A DNA stretch of 64,000 nt, from the NCBI RefSeq assembly GCF_017745675.1, contig NZ_JAFLJM010000008.1, positions 1 through 64,000 of the forward strand, read 5' to 3'. Both the position numbers and the translations under genes were made by a program. This document shows, piece after piece, positions 1 through 8,201 of this stretch. This stretch comes from Alkalihalobacillus sp. BA299. Its GTDB lineage: Bacteria; Bacillota; Bacilli; Bacillales; Bacillaceae_F. Positions within the stretch are counted from its first letter, which is position 1, and every line of letters begins with the position of its first letter. The notes below the pieces were generated by a model. It did not search any database, was not told the DNA's origin, and worked only from the letters and a program-made list of their open reading frames with translations.

Positions 1-151
1 ACAAGAAAAGCGGAAGCGTCCGTTTAGCGGCGTATGGACTGGAGCCCCACCGTATGAGATAAAGGAAACACATCGAACGGTAGTGAGGCGATGTTGACTT
101 ATCGTAAGGAGGGGGAGCGAAGTCCACTAGACGCTGGGCGCTGCAGCTAGA
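1..151. repeat. type A structured intergenic repeat, copy 1
   Basis: About 150 bp, beginning AAGAAAAGCGGAAGCG and ending CTGCAGCTAGACA. The ends are complementary: AGCGTCC near the left end pairs with GGGCGCT near the right end, with one wobble pair, and AGCG/CGCT extends the stem. The same sequence recurs at 43254, 43405 and 57144, truncated at 272 and 52181, and as a mini version at 59139. No coding potential is evident. Confidence 0.85.
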
Positions 152-271
152 CAAGAAAAGCGGAAGGTGTCTGCTTATCGGCGACAAGCGCTGGAGGACC
201 AGCAATTAGTGTCCTGCTTTTGGACACGTTTAATGGACCGAAGCGACCTCGAGCCGATGACACCTGCAGCT
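152..271. repeat. type B structured intergenic repeat, copy 1
   Basis: About 120 bp starting AAGAAAAGCGGAAGGTGTC and ending GACACCTGCAGCTAG. GGTGTC and ATCGGC at the left pair with GACACC and GCCGAT at the right. An inner hairpin GTGTCC/GGACAC lies in the middle. Further copies are at 15166, 43133 and 57294. It shares the AAGAAAAGCGGAAG / GCAGCTAGACA edges with type A, and the two types are often joined head to tail. Confidence 0.85.
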
Positions 272-323
272 AGACAAGAAAAGCGGAAGCCCCCGTTTAA
301 CGGCGTATGGACTGGGGCCCACC
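272..323. repeat. truncated type A repeat abutting a stop codon
   Basis: The first ~50 bp of type A, breaking off at CCCACCGT immediately before the stop codon of the exonuclease gene at 325. A second truncated copy (52181-52284) likewise ends next to a minus-strand stop codon. Confidence 0.75.
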
Positions 324-324
324 G

Positions 325-990
325 TTAAAATTGGAGGACGCGATTGCGATTGTTTGCGTCAGTGACTTGAACAAGATCGGCAAGCGTCGTCTTCCCGCGC
401 TCTTCTAACAGGCGGAGAAGCTCAACAAAAAGGTAGGCTGTCGTTAACGCATCACCGATTGCACTGTGGCGCTCATAAATATTTGTGCCAAACGACCTAG
501 CATAATGCTCTAAATCACGCATATCCCAGGACGGACATAAATACCCTAGCATGTCGAGGGTATCGATATATAGTGGCTGCTCAAATGTATACTTCGACCG
601 TTGTAATTCCTTGCGTATGACCATGACATCAAAGCTTAAGTAATGTCCGACCCAGCCGCCACTCTTTGTATTCTCAATGAATTGAAAAAAGGATTCGATC
701 GCTTCCATCGAGCTCGGTGCTTCGTCCACATGGTGTTGAGCGATTCCCGTCAATTCAGTGATTTCAGGTGGGATGTCTCTTTCTGGATTTACATATGTTT
801 GAAATTGATTGTCAGTTACCATTAACCCTTTTACCTGTACAGCGCCAATTTCAATGACGCGGTCCTTGGCTCCAACGGCAAACCCGGTTGTTTCCGTATC
901 AAACACGGTAAAAGAAAGGTCGCGTAACGGTGTATCGAGCGAAGGCTGTTGGTCTAGCTGGTAATGCAATAACTTCTTTTTCCAGAACAT
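325..990 (-). CDS. DnaQ-like 3'-5' exonuclease
   Basis: Predicted DEDDh-family exonuclease of the DNA polymerase III epsilon/RNase T fold. The first motif is FDTETTGF near residue 30, giving the catalytic Asp and Glu. A second Asp is in LSFDVMVIRKEL, and the C-terminal His and Asp are in ERHSAIGDA. About 221 residues form a single nuclease domain with no helicase or GIY-YIG fusion. I start at the ATG at 990, which follows AGGGGAG by 7 nt; an upstream in-frame TTG at 996 lies too close to that site. In several bacterial lineages such exonucleases sit directly after the symporter/CBS-nucleotidyltransferase genes found here at 9698-14061, so this gene may be a displaced member of that cluster. 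Substrate is unknown. Confidence 0.85.
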   Translation of the reverse strand: MFWKKKLLHYQLDQQPSLDTPLRDLSFTVFDTETTGFAVGAKDRVIEIGAVQVKGLMVTDNQFQTYVNPERDIPPEITELTGIAQHHVDEAPSSMEAIESFFQFIENTKSGGWVGHYLSFDVMVIRKELQRSKYTFEQPLYIDTLDMLGYLCPSWDMRDLEHYARSFGTNIYERHSAIGDALTTAYLFVELLRLLEERGKTTLADLVQVTDANNRNRVLQF

Positions 991-1423
991 AAACAATCTC
1001 CCCTTATTTATATCTACTTTTCTATTAATCTTATTGAAATGTTAACTTCCTTTAGACATCCTTCAACATGAATGCTCAGTTTCTTAATCTACTCTTATAT
1101 GAAGATAGTCAGTTTCATAGCTTTTTTACTGGAGCAAATATTTTTTGAGGTAGTTTTGAAGTAATTATTTCCATAGCAATGTTTTTGTGTTATGCGACAA
1201 TGATAATGATTACATTTTACCGAATTTTCTAACTCTTTTCCACTGTAAAACACTATATTTTATTAATTCTATCCCCATAAAGGCGGGGTATCTCAAAAGG
1301 GAAAAACGCCCCTTTACCCCCATTTCTTTATCCATTAGTTTCGATTAAAAATAACTAGTTTTTTCTCCATCATTTCTTCAATTGCATATTTTAGCCCTCC
1401 TCTTCCTATTCCGCTTTCTTTGC

Positions 1424-1549
1424 TCTATTTTCAACTTAGTCTCATTTATTTTTAAGTTTAGGTCATTTATTTTCAACTTTACCCGACTTATTTTCAAGTT
1501 CGCCTCATTTATTTTCAACTTTTCACCATTTAAAGATTTCTCGACAAAA
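1424..1549 (-). repeat. 21-bp repeat array 1 with border sequence
   Basis: Five 21-bp units of the form TTTATTTTCAACTTNNNNNNN at 1424, 1445, 1466, 1487 and 1508, closed on the right by the border TTTAAAGATTTCTCGACAAAA (1529-1549). Read on the minus strand the border is GTCGAGAAATC and each unit is exactly 7 codons, spelling variants of LKIN. The same design recurs at 9419, 32752 and 57704. Confidence 0.85.
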
Positions 1550-1683
1550 AGATACAAATTTCGCAATCTGGACCAAGTAAGAAAGTGTGCTTTTGACTAA
1601 CGCAATCGAAGTTGAAGCGACCTCGAGTGGATAGGTGCTTGTCTAGACATCATATAAAAAGTGATACTACCTTATCTTTAAAC

Positions 1684-1714
1684 AAAAAATACCACAGCCA
1701 TTATAACTGTGGTA
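1684..1714 (-). terminator. rho-independent terminator of the ureohydrolase operon
   Basis: Perfect 8-bp stem TACCACAG / CTGTGGTA with a 9-nt loop, followed on the minus strand by a run of six T. It lies about 130 bp past the stop codon at 1847. Confidence 0.85.
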
Positions 1715-1846
1715 CGTAAAATTTATATTTGCTTATCTTTTCTACTACGTAAATAAAGCCTCTAAAGTCTCTCTTATGCTCTAAGGGAATTTACCGATCA
1801 TTGAGTACTATATATGCTCTGTGCCCCCTCAAACCTTACTACTCTA

Positions 1847-2812
1847 CTACTTACTAGCCATTTCTAGCGCAGCACGCTTTTTCAGCGCAACTAAACTAAT
1901 CATTTCAAAAGCAACGGCAGAGGCAAGGCCCGCTGTAATTTCTGTCGGGTCAAATGCAGGCAGAACTTCAACTAAATCAAAACCTACAATATTCAAACCT
2001 TTTAAACTACGAACATACTCTAGTGCTTCATGACTCGTCGGTCCTGCAACTTCTGGTGTACCTGTCCCTGGTGCATATGCTGGATCTACAAAATCGATAT
2101 CGAAGGTTACAAATACGGGACTTTCTCCCCCAACGCGTTCATGAATCCGTTTGATGACATTTTCTTGACCAAGCTTTCTCATTTCACTCATTGTTATGAC
2201 TTCAAAACCGAGGTCGCGTGCATCTTGAATACAATCTGGGCCATACAACGGACCGCGCATCCCAATCTGAATCGAATGAGCTGTATCAATCAAGCCCTCT
2301 TCTACGGCTCTACGAAAAGGAGTACCGTGCATATATTTTTCTCCATAATAATTATCCCATGTATCCCCATGTGCATCAAAATGAACTAAAGATATCGGTC
2401 CGTACTTTCTAGCAAAAGCCCGTAAGTTCCCTAATGAAATCGAATGGTCTCCGCCGATTATTATCGGGGTAATTCCTTTTTCTACGATTGGCATCAGTCC
2501 TTCAACCATGTTGTCATATGTCCGGTGTATATTACCTGGCACTACATCAATATCGCCATAGTCAACTCCAGAACAGTAGTCAAAAATATTAATATCCTGG
2601 TCTGGATTATATGGACGAAGAAGAACAGAGGCGTTTCGTACATGCTGCGGGCCGTACCGTGTTCCTACACGGTTTGATGCAGCCGTATCAAACGGTACAC
2701 CAACAATTACAAAATCTACATCTTCAGTTGTTTGGATATTCTCTAATCTCATAAATGTCCGTACCCCTGTAAAGCGTGGAGATAGAGAGGAATCTTTTGG
2801 CTGATATTTCAT
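1847..2812 (-). CDS. speB: agmatinase/guanidinobutyrase-type ureohydrolase
   Basis: Manganese-dependent ureohydrolase of the arginase/agmatinase family, 321 aa. All metal-binding motifs are visible: GGDHSISL, HFDAHGDTWD, and FDIDFVDPAYAPGTGTPE near the C-terminus, the last typical of agmatinases and guanidinobutyrases. Start ATG follows AAGGAG by 9 nt. It is the last gene of a three-gene unit, 13 bp after an aminotransferase gene. Two routes fit this pairing. Guanidinobutyrate hydrolysis would give 4-aminobutyrate plus urea, with the aminotransferase making succinate semialdehyde. Agmatine hydrolysis would give putrescine, then transaminated. The length is nearer guanidinobutyrases (~319 aa) than B. 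subtilis SpeB (~290 aa), but the substrate cannot be settled from sequence. Confidence 0.88.
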   Translation of the reverse strand: MKYQPKDSSLSPRFTGVRTFMRLENIQTTEDVDFVIVGVPFDTAASNRVGTRYGPQHVRNASVLLRPYNPDQDINIFDYCSGVDYGDIDVVPGNIHRTYDNMVEGLMPIVEKGITPIIIGGDHSISLGNLRAFARKYGPISLVHFDAHGDTWDNYYGEKYMHGTPFRRAVEEGLIDTAHSIQIGMRGPLYGPDCIQDARDLGFEVITMSEMRKLGQENVIKRIHERVGGESPVFVTFDIDFVDPAYAPGTGTPEVAGPTSHEALEYVRSLKGLNIVGFDLVEVLPAFDPTEITAGLASAVAFEMISLVALKKRAALEMASK

Positions 2813-2825
2813 ATTACAAAACTCC

Positions 2826-4151
2826 TTACCCTTTTATTAAGTATTCATTTTTATAGGTGCTAATTGCCTTATCTAGCATCTTTATCCCTGTATCCACTTG
2901 TTCTTTCGTTACACTTAATGGCGGGATCATTCGAATGACTTCTCCTTCATTACCACAAAGATAAAACAATACCCCTTCCTGAAGCGCTAAGTCTAATATA
3001 CGTAAAACCGCTTCTCCATCAGGTTCTCCTGTTCGCGGATTAATGATCTCAATTCCTATCATTAAACCCACACTGCGAATACTGCCAATTAAATCATGCT
3101 TTTGTTTCAATGCTTCTAGTTTCTCTCTAGCATAAGCTCCAACTTCTCTAGTGTTACGCAACAGATCTTCTTCCTTCATTACCTCTAACGTTGCTAATGC
3201 AGCTGCACAAGCAATAGGGTTACCTCCAAAAGTAGTACCATGGCTGCCAAGCGGCCACTGCTGCATTAATCGATGATTAGCAACCGTTGCACTAAGCGGT
3301 AATCCAGAGGCAATCCCTTTAGCAATCGCCATAATATCAGGTGTTACATCAAACGTTTCTGCAGCAAACCAATGTCCAGTTCTGCCAAAACCTGTTTGGA
3401 CTTCATCAAAAATTAATAGAATTTGATGCTGATCACAAATTTCTCTTACTTTTTTCAGCCATGATTTTGGAGGAATAATATATCCGCCTTCTCCTAGGAC
3501 GGGCTCTAAAATAACACAAGCAACTTCCTCTGGTGATACATGATGCTTAAATAGATTTTTAAAGTCTTGTTCAAGCTGTTGAACGGCTTCCTCTTCTACT
3601 ACTATTCCGTTTGTCTTTTTCAACTTACTAGGGTTAAAATAAGGAACTTGATAGGTTAGTCCATTCGGCTGTAAAAATTTACGATACTTACTTTTTGAAG
3701 TGCTTACGCTAAGCGAGCCTTGCGTTCTTCCATGAAAGCAACCCGTAAAGGAAACAACATAAGGTCTTTTTGTAACGAACTTCGCTAATTTCAGTGCCCC
3801 TTCAATGGCCTCGGTTCCACTATTTGCAAAAAAGAAACAATCCAAGTTTCCTGGTAAAATATCAGCTAGTTCATCGGCCAATCTTAAAATAGATTCATAT
3901 TGAATAACACCGATCGGGCCGTGAACAAGGGTGTCGGCCGCATCCTTAATGGCTTGGACCACCTTTGGATGACGATGACCTACATTTGTTACAGCGATTC
4001 CAGATGTAAAATCTAAATATTTTTTCCCATCCAAACCCCAGTAGTAACACCCTTCTTCTTTAACTACAGGTAAATTCGGATGGTCCTTTGCCATACTAGG
4101 CGCTAATCTGGTAGATAATTTTTTGGTTAGATGACCCCAATTCTCTGACAT
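2826..4151 (-). CDS. class III PLP-dependent aminotransferase (4-aminobutyrate/diamine type)
   Basis: Fold-type I, class III aminotransferase of 441 aa. Visible features are the substrate/PLP-phosphate loop [15 protein letters not shown], the PLP-ring aspartate in [14 protein letters not shown], and the Schiff-base lysine in [15 protein letters not shown]. The family includes GABA, putrescine, ornithine and acetylornithine aminotransferases. The neighbouring ureohydrolase makes a 4-aminobutyrate or putrescine substrate the best inference. Start ATG is preceded by GGGGAG. It is flanked by the YjiH-type transporter gene upstream (27-bp gap) and the ureohydrolase downstream, forming one likely transcript driven by the sigma-54 promoter at 5645-5660. 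Confidence 0.85.
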   Translation of the reverse strand: MSENWGHLTKKLSTRLAPSMAKDHPNLPVVKEEGCYYWGLDGKKYLDFTSGIAVTNVGHRHPKVVQAIKDAADTLVHGPIGVIQYESILRLADELADILPGNLDCFFFANSGTEAIEGALKLAKFVTKRPYVVSFTGCFHGRTQGSLSVSTSKSKYRKFLQPNGLTYQVPYFNPSKLKKTNGIVVEEEAVQQLEQDFKNLFKHHVSPEEVACVILEPVLGEGGYIIPPKSWLKKVREICDQHQILLIFDEVQTGFGRTGHWFAAETFDVTPDIMAIAKGIASGLPLSATVANHRLMQQWPLGSHGTTFGGNPIACAAALATLEVMKEEDLLRNTREVGAYAREKLEALKQKHDLIGSIRSVGLMIGIEIINPRTGEPDGEAVLRILDLALQEGVLFYLCGNEGEVIRMIPPLSVTKEQVDTGIKMLDKAISTYKNEYLIKG

Positions 4152-4178
4152 TCTTCTCTACTCCCCTTTTCTATTGTT

Positions 4179-5567
4179 TTAGAAGAAAAAAAAGTGTGCC
4201 ATGAAGACGATGATCGGCAAAGTAATAATCGTACGTTGTAGGAAGACGATAAATAAGTCAAGCAAGCTTAAAGGAATTTTTGAGCGTAATAATAAAATAC
4301 CAATTTCAGACATATACACTAGTTGGGTTAATGAAATAGCAGCGATGACAAATCGTGTTAATTCACTTTCTATCCCACTACCAACGACAGCCGGTAAGAA
4401 CATATCCGCAAAACCAACAAGCATTGCAGGAGCTGCCTGTGCTGCTTCAGGAATTCGCAGTAACTCTAAGATCGGTATAAATGGATACGAGATAAAATTA
4501 AAAATCGGTGTAAATTCTGCAATGACTAATGCAATCGTTCCAAGTGCCATAACTAACGGAATTAGCCCAAACCAAATATCAAGCACGTTTTGGAAGCCTT
4601 GTTTCACAACAAATCCAGCACTCTTTACTTCGGATGCCTTAGATACTGCTTTTTCATAGGCCCACCTTCTCCGAGACACACCTTCTGGTACCTCTTCAGA
4701 AATTTGCTTTCCTACTGGCTCGTAATACGTATCCTCCTTACGAGATAGCGGCGGAATTCTGGGACAAATAATGGCTGCAATCAGACCTGCAACAATAACA
4801 GTGAAGTAAAATTGTACAAACATGTGATCTAATCCGATAAAGCTTATAACAACTAAGCTAAATGCAATCGATGCGACAGAGAAGTTCGTAGCAATAACTG
4901 CTGCTTCACGCTTTGTATAATATCCTTCTTCATATTGCTTCGTTGTAATCAAAACTCCAACTGTACCACTACCCATCCAAGATGCAGCCGCATCAATCGA
5001 TGAACGACCTGGAAGCTTAAATAGAGGTCTCATCACTTTCCTTACTGTCGTTCCTATAAAGTCCATAAGCCCAAACTGTAATAATAATGGCATGAGAAGA
5101 CCAGCAAATAAGAACCAAGTCGTTAATACAGGTACTAAGTCATAAAGCACGACACCACCCGTATAATCGTCCCAAATAAAACCCGGCCCGAATCCGTATA
5201 GCACCATTAAAGCAAACAAAGCACCTAACACTCGCATAGAAAGCCAAAATGCCCCAACATCAAACAAGCTATTGAAAAAATCTGAATCCTTGATCCATGT
5301 TGGCTTTGCAAGTTTTGCAACTACTGATAAAACAACAGATAAGACTAAGACAACAGTCATAAACTGTGGTATAAAAGGTGCAAACACGCCTAAAAAGAGC
5401 TCTGCTAATATACCTACTCCAATTGTCCATTTGCCATCATAGGGAACAGGAACTAAAAAAAGAAATAGACCGAATAAGGAAGGAATGATAAATTTCATCT
5501 TATTAATGGTCGTCATTACTTCCTGCTGTTCAACTACAAATTCCATTTGTTTCTTTTTAGCCTCCAA
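4179..5567 (-). CDS. YjiH-family membrane protein (nucleoside-recognition/Gate domain), putative transporter
   Basis: Polytopic membrane protein with about ten hydrophobic helices and the Gate/nucleoside-recognition domain layout of YjiH proteins. Charged loops follow helices 2 and 6. The long frame opens at a TTG at 5606 without a good ribosome site. The sequence AGGTGAGG is followed 7 nt later by TTG at 5567, so I start there; TTG at 5573 or ATG at 5546 are alternatives. As first gene of the operon behind the sigma-54 promoter it is a plausible uptake system for the guanidino compound or amine used by the next two enzymes. That role is inferred from position only. Confidence 0.75.
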   Translation of the reverse strand: MEAKKKQMEFVVEQQEVMTTINKMKFIIPSLFGLFLFLVPVPYDGKWTIGVGILAELFLGVFAPFIPQFMTVVLVLSVVLSVVAKLAKPTWIKDSDFFNSLFDVGAFWLSMRVLGALFALMVLYGFGPGFIWDDYTGGVVLYDLVPVLTTWFLFAGLLMPLLLQFGLMDFIGTTVRKVMRPLFKLPGRSSIDAAASWMGSGTVGVLITTKQYEEGYYTKREAAVIATNFSVASIAFSLVVISFIGLDHMFVQFYFTVIVAGLIAAIICPRIPPLSRKEDTYYEPVGKQISEEVPEGVSRRRWAYEKAVSKASEVKSAGFVVKQGFQNVLDIWFGLIPLVMALGTIALVIAEFTPIFNFISYPFIPILELLRIPEAAQAAPAMLVGFADMFLPAVVGSGIESELTRFVIAAISLTQLVYMSEIGILLLRSKIPLSLLDLFIVFLQRTIITLPIIVFMAHFFFF

Positions 5568-5644
5568 ATTCAACACCTCACCTTTTTTATAATCAGCCAC
5601 GTACAAGTGTCATTCTTAGATGCAATACGCTTACTATTTATCAA

Positions 5645-5660
5645 TGCAATTCCTGTGCCA
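5645..5660 (-). promoter_or_regulatory. sigma-54 (-24/-12) promoter of the transporter-aminotransferase-ureohydrolase operon
   Basis: On the minus strand the sequence is TGGCACAGGAATTGCA. It has TGGCAC at -24 and TTGCA at -12, with exactly 10 bp between the conserved GG and GC, which matches the sigma-54 consensus. It lies between the stop codon of a sigma-54 activator gene (5667) and the operon start near 5567, leaving a leader of roughly 65 nt. Confidence 0.9.
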
Positions 5661-5666
5661 TTTTCG

Positions 5667-7025
5667 TTATATTTTATATTTTTTGAGTTTTCTTACTACT
5701 GAAGGTTGACTAATTCCTAAAGCTTTGGCAATTTGTACTGTCGTCTTATATTCTTTTTTAGCTTGTTTTAACATTTGCTTTTCCACCTCATCCATCACTT
5801 CTTTTAAAGTTTGTTTCGATGGATCAACAATCGGTTTATGCTTATAGGATTCTGGTAAATCATCAATAGTAATAATGCGAGAAGCTGAAGTAACGACTAA
5901 CCTTTCAATCAAATTAATTAATTCTCTGATGTTCCCCTTCCACGGATGCATAAATAGTTGCTGTTTGACGGCATCATCCAGTACTCGCTCTCTATTGTAT
6001 TTACTTGAAAAGTGTTGAACAAAATGCTCGATCAAAGGTAAAATATCGGACGTTCTTTCTCGCAATGCCGGAATGTAGATTGGTACAACATTTAGCCGAA
6101 AATATAGGTCCTCCCGAAATCCTCTCTCTTCGACTAGTTTCTCTAATGCACGATTGGTTGCCGCTATTAACCGGAAATCAACCGTCCTTTGTTTAGTTCC
6201 TCCAATCCGGTAAAATTGCTTTTCTTGAATGAATTTCAATACTTTTACCTGTAGTGGCAATGATAGCTCTCCGATTTCATCTAAAAATAAAGTTCCACCT
6301 TCTGCAAGCTCTGCTAAGCCTGGCTTTCCTTTCTTATTTGCACTCGTAAACGCACCAGCTTCATAACCGAAAAATTCCGATTCAAATAGTGATTCTGGTA
6401 TCGCCCCGCAGTTCACTTCAATAAAAGGCTTGTCCTTTCTCGGACTTTCTTTGTGTATCATTTTAGCTAGGTGCGTTTTACCAACACCAGACTCGCCAAG
6501 TAGAAGGACATTAACATCGACCTCTGCTACTTGTTTTGCAATAGAAATACACTTTTTCATTTTGTGGGAGTTGCCAATAAAACCCTCACTATTCAATTGT
6601 TGATTTCTCAGTATTTCTAACTCATTTTTTACTCGTTCCATTTCCCCTTCCATTTCCATTAAATAATTTCTCATCTTATCCATTTCCGTAATATCGTGTG
6701 AGTAAGAAGCAATTCTCCATACGTTCCCGTCATCATCAAACACAGGAACTCCAGTAATCAATAGCTTTCTCCCCTTGTTTGTCGTTTGAATGACATTGAC
6801 TCTGTCCCTCTTCTCTATAACCAACGGAGTTACAATCGGTGTAAAGACCCCTTCCTTTTCAAAATCATAAACGGATAAACCAACGATGTCCCGATCCTCT
6901 ACCCCATATAAAGCTTTTGTGACTTCACTCACTTTCAAAATGATCCCTTTATTATCAGTTACTAATAAATCATCTTTTAAGGCTCGAAGAATTAATTCGC
7001 TTTCATTAAGCTCCCACTCTTTCAA
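5667..7025 (-). CDS. sigma-54-dependent transcriptional activator (PAS - AAA+ - Fis/TyrR-type HTH)
   Basis: Enhancer-binding protein of 452 aa. An N-terminal PAS domain (about residues 10-115, ending SYSHDITEMDKM) is followed by a coiled linker. The AAA+ core has Walker A GESGVGKTHLAK, Walker B GGTLFLDEIGEL and the R-finger region FREDLYFRLNVVPI. A C-terminal helix-turn-helix, AKALGISQPSVVRKLKKY, resembles TyrR-type activators. The sigma-54 contact loop reads GAFTSA instead of the usual GAFTGA. Start is TTG, 8 nt after TAGGAGG. A consensus sigma-54 promoter follows directly downstream, so its target is almost certainly the adjacent catabolic operon. The PAS domain presumably senses a small ligand; which one is unknown. 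Confidence 0.92.
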   Translation of the reverse strand: MKEWELNESELILRALKDDLLVTDNKGIILKVSEVTKALYGVEDRDIVGLSVYDFEKEGVFTPIVTPLVIEKRDRVNVIQTTNKGRKLLITGVPVFDDDGNVWRIASYSHDITEMDKMRNYLMEMEGEMERVKNELEILRNQQLNSEGFIGNSHKMKKCISIAKQVAEVDVNVLLLGESGVGKTHLAKMIHKESPRKDKPFIEVNCGAIPESLFESEFFGYEAGAFTSANKKGKPGLAELAEGGTLFLDEIGELSLPLQVKVLKFIQEKQFYRIGGTKQRTVDFRLIAATNRALEKLVEERGFREDLYFRLNVVPIYIPALRERTSDILPLIEHFVQHFSSKYNRERVLDDAVKQQLFMHPWKGNIRELINLIERLVVTSASRIITIDDLPESYKHKPIVDPSKQTLKEVMDEVEKQMLKQAKKEYKTTVQIAKALGISQPSVVRKLKKYKI

Positions 7026-7050
7026 ATAAAAAACCTCCTACTATTTATTT

Positions 7051-7068
7051 TTGAATATGAATATTCAA
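7051..7068. promoter_or_regulatory. palindromic operator candidate upstream of the activator gene
   Basis: TTGAATAT-GA-ATATTCAA, a perfect 8+8 inverted repeat 26 bp upstream of the activator's start. The half-site recurs as TTGAATATT at 7094 and TTGAATAG near 7140. This could be an autoregulatory or enhancer site, but AT-rich palindromes also arise by chance. Confidence 0.4.
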
Positions 7069-7190
7069 TAAAATTAGAATTATCAATATGTTTGTTGAAT
7101 ATTATAATACTATTCCATTTTAAATACATTATTTATTTTTGAATAGATTAGAAGAGCCAATTATTTATGTGTCTACATAATTGGGAAATC

Positions 7191-7236
7191 AAAAAAAAAA
7201 AACGCTTGTGACTCCCTAGGCGAAGGCACATGCGTT
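7191..7236 (-). terminator. terminator of the sortase operon, beyond the 20-bp array
   Basis: On the minus strand AACGCATGTG and CACAAGCGTT form a 10-bp stem with one mismatch, followed by twelve or more T. It lies about 300 bp past the sortase stop codon, so the whole 20-bp array should be transcribed as 3' untranslated RNA. Confidence 0.8.
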
Positions 7237-7240
7237 TGCA

Positions 7241-7500
7241 TATATCGGTCTAATTTGATATATATCAGTCTAATTTCAAATTTATCGGTCTAATTCCGAT
7301 TTTATCAGTCTAACTCCGATTTTATCGGTCTAATTTCAAATTTATCAGTCTAATTCCGATTTTATCAGTCTAATTTCAAATTTATCGGTCTAATTCCGAT
7401 TTTATCGGTCTAATTTCAAATTTATCAGTCTAATTCCGATTTTATCAGTCTAATTTCAAATTTATCGGTCTAACTCCGATTTTATCAGTCGAACTCAATT
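7241..7500. repeat. 20-bp tandem array, 13 units
   Basis: Thirteen contiguous 20-bp units with no spacers, consensus TTTATCRGTCTAATTYCRAW. Units are of two main kinds, ending TTTCAAA or TTCCGAT, interspersed with CGG or CAG in the middle. A unit holding ATCGG and CCGAT can fold as a small hairpin. It lies between the sortase stop codon and the operon terminator. Related shorter arrays are at 21778 and 55566. Confidence 0.95.
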
Positions 7501-7531
7501 GGTAAGAAGCTATACGCATAATCTTCCACCA

Positions 7532-8197
7532 CTAACCCACTTGCGGACCAAACTTCACGCTAAGATCCGACTTTACTAAATGGGCAATGAGGACATAACG
7601 TTCGGGTGCTGAGCCTACAAATTGAAAGGGGTAGCAGGTCGTGACGGTCAGCGTTGCTCGTGGTTTTGGAACGATTACCGTGCGATCATCTTCATCGACG
7701 ATACGAACTTTGTTGATTTTATACGTAAACTTACCCGCAGTTGTCGTTACGATCAGCTCATCTTGTTCACCGACTTGACCGAGCTTGCGAAAAACCGTAT
7801 CACGATGGCCTGATAAGACACTATTATCCGGTTCCCCTGGCAACACACTTCCTAGAAAATGCCCGACACCTCGCTCTAGCTCATCTTCATCTGTTCCATG
7901 GTAGATGGGTAACGTCGCTTGGAGCCTCGGAATATAAAGCTCGCCGATTAACTCGCCTTGCTTTGGACGTTCTGTATAAAGTGGATCGCTTTCTTCAATG
8001 GTATCTTCACTTGCCGGCTGTTCAACAGGAGCAACAGTCTCCCGCTTAACCTCATTTACCTTGTACAGCCCATATCCTTTTATAAAGGTAAAGGCATTTG
8101 TCGTCGTGAACCAAAGCCCACCAACAAACAGAAGAATGCTAACAGACAGAAGAAGACGTGTCATCCGCCTTCTCCTCTTTTGATTTTCTCGCATCAT
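7532..8197 (-). CDS. class D sortase
   Basis: Membrane-anchored cysteine transpeptidase that cuts LPXTG-like sorting signals and links surface proteins to the wall. It has one N-terminal transmembrane helix and a linker, then the sortase barrel. Catalytic residues are visible: His in LSGHRDTVF, Cys in LTVTTCYPF, Arg in SAPERYVL. The TLTVTTCYPF context is typical of class D. I start at ATG 8197, 9 nt after AAAGGTG; the frame is open to GTG 8209, which would overlap the preceding gene. The upstream gene, 4 bp away, encodes a protein with a sorting signal, so this is a dedicated enzyme-substrate pair. Confidence 0.93.
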   Translation of the reverse strand: MMRENQKRRRRMTRLLLSVSILLFVGGLWFTTTNAFTFIKGYGLYKVNEVKRETVAPVEQPASEDTIEESDPLYTERPKQGELIGELYIPRLQATLPIYHGTDEDELERGVGHFLGSVLPGEPDNSVLSGHRDTVFRKLGQVGEQDELIVTTTAGKFTYKINKVRIVDEDDRTVIVPKPRATLTVTTCYPFQFVGSAPERYVLIAHLVKSDLSVKFGPQVG

Positions 8198-8201
8198 CGT
8201 C

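Larger units (their letters stand above)
991..1846. other. long intergenic region upstream of the exonuclease gene
   Basis: AT-rich and without a convincing gene. It contains a 21-bp repeat array (1424-1549) and a terminator (1684-1714). I see nothing else I can name. The open frames here, such as the minus-strand frame 1378-1566, are the repeat array being read through. Confidence 0.6.

Noticed and set aside
7241..7500. CRISPR array
   Set aside because: The 20-bp units are directly contiguous with no spacers, and no cas genes are in the window.
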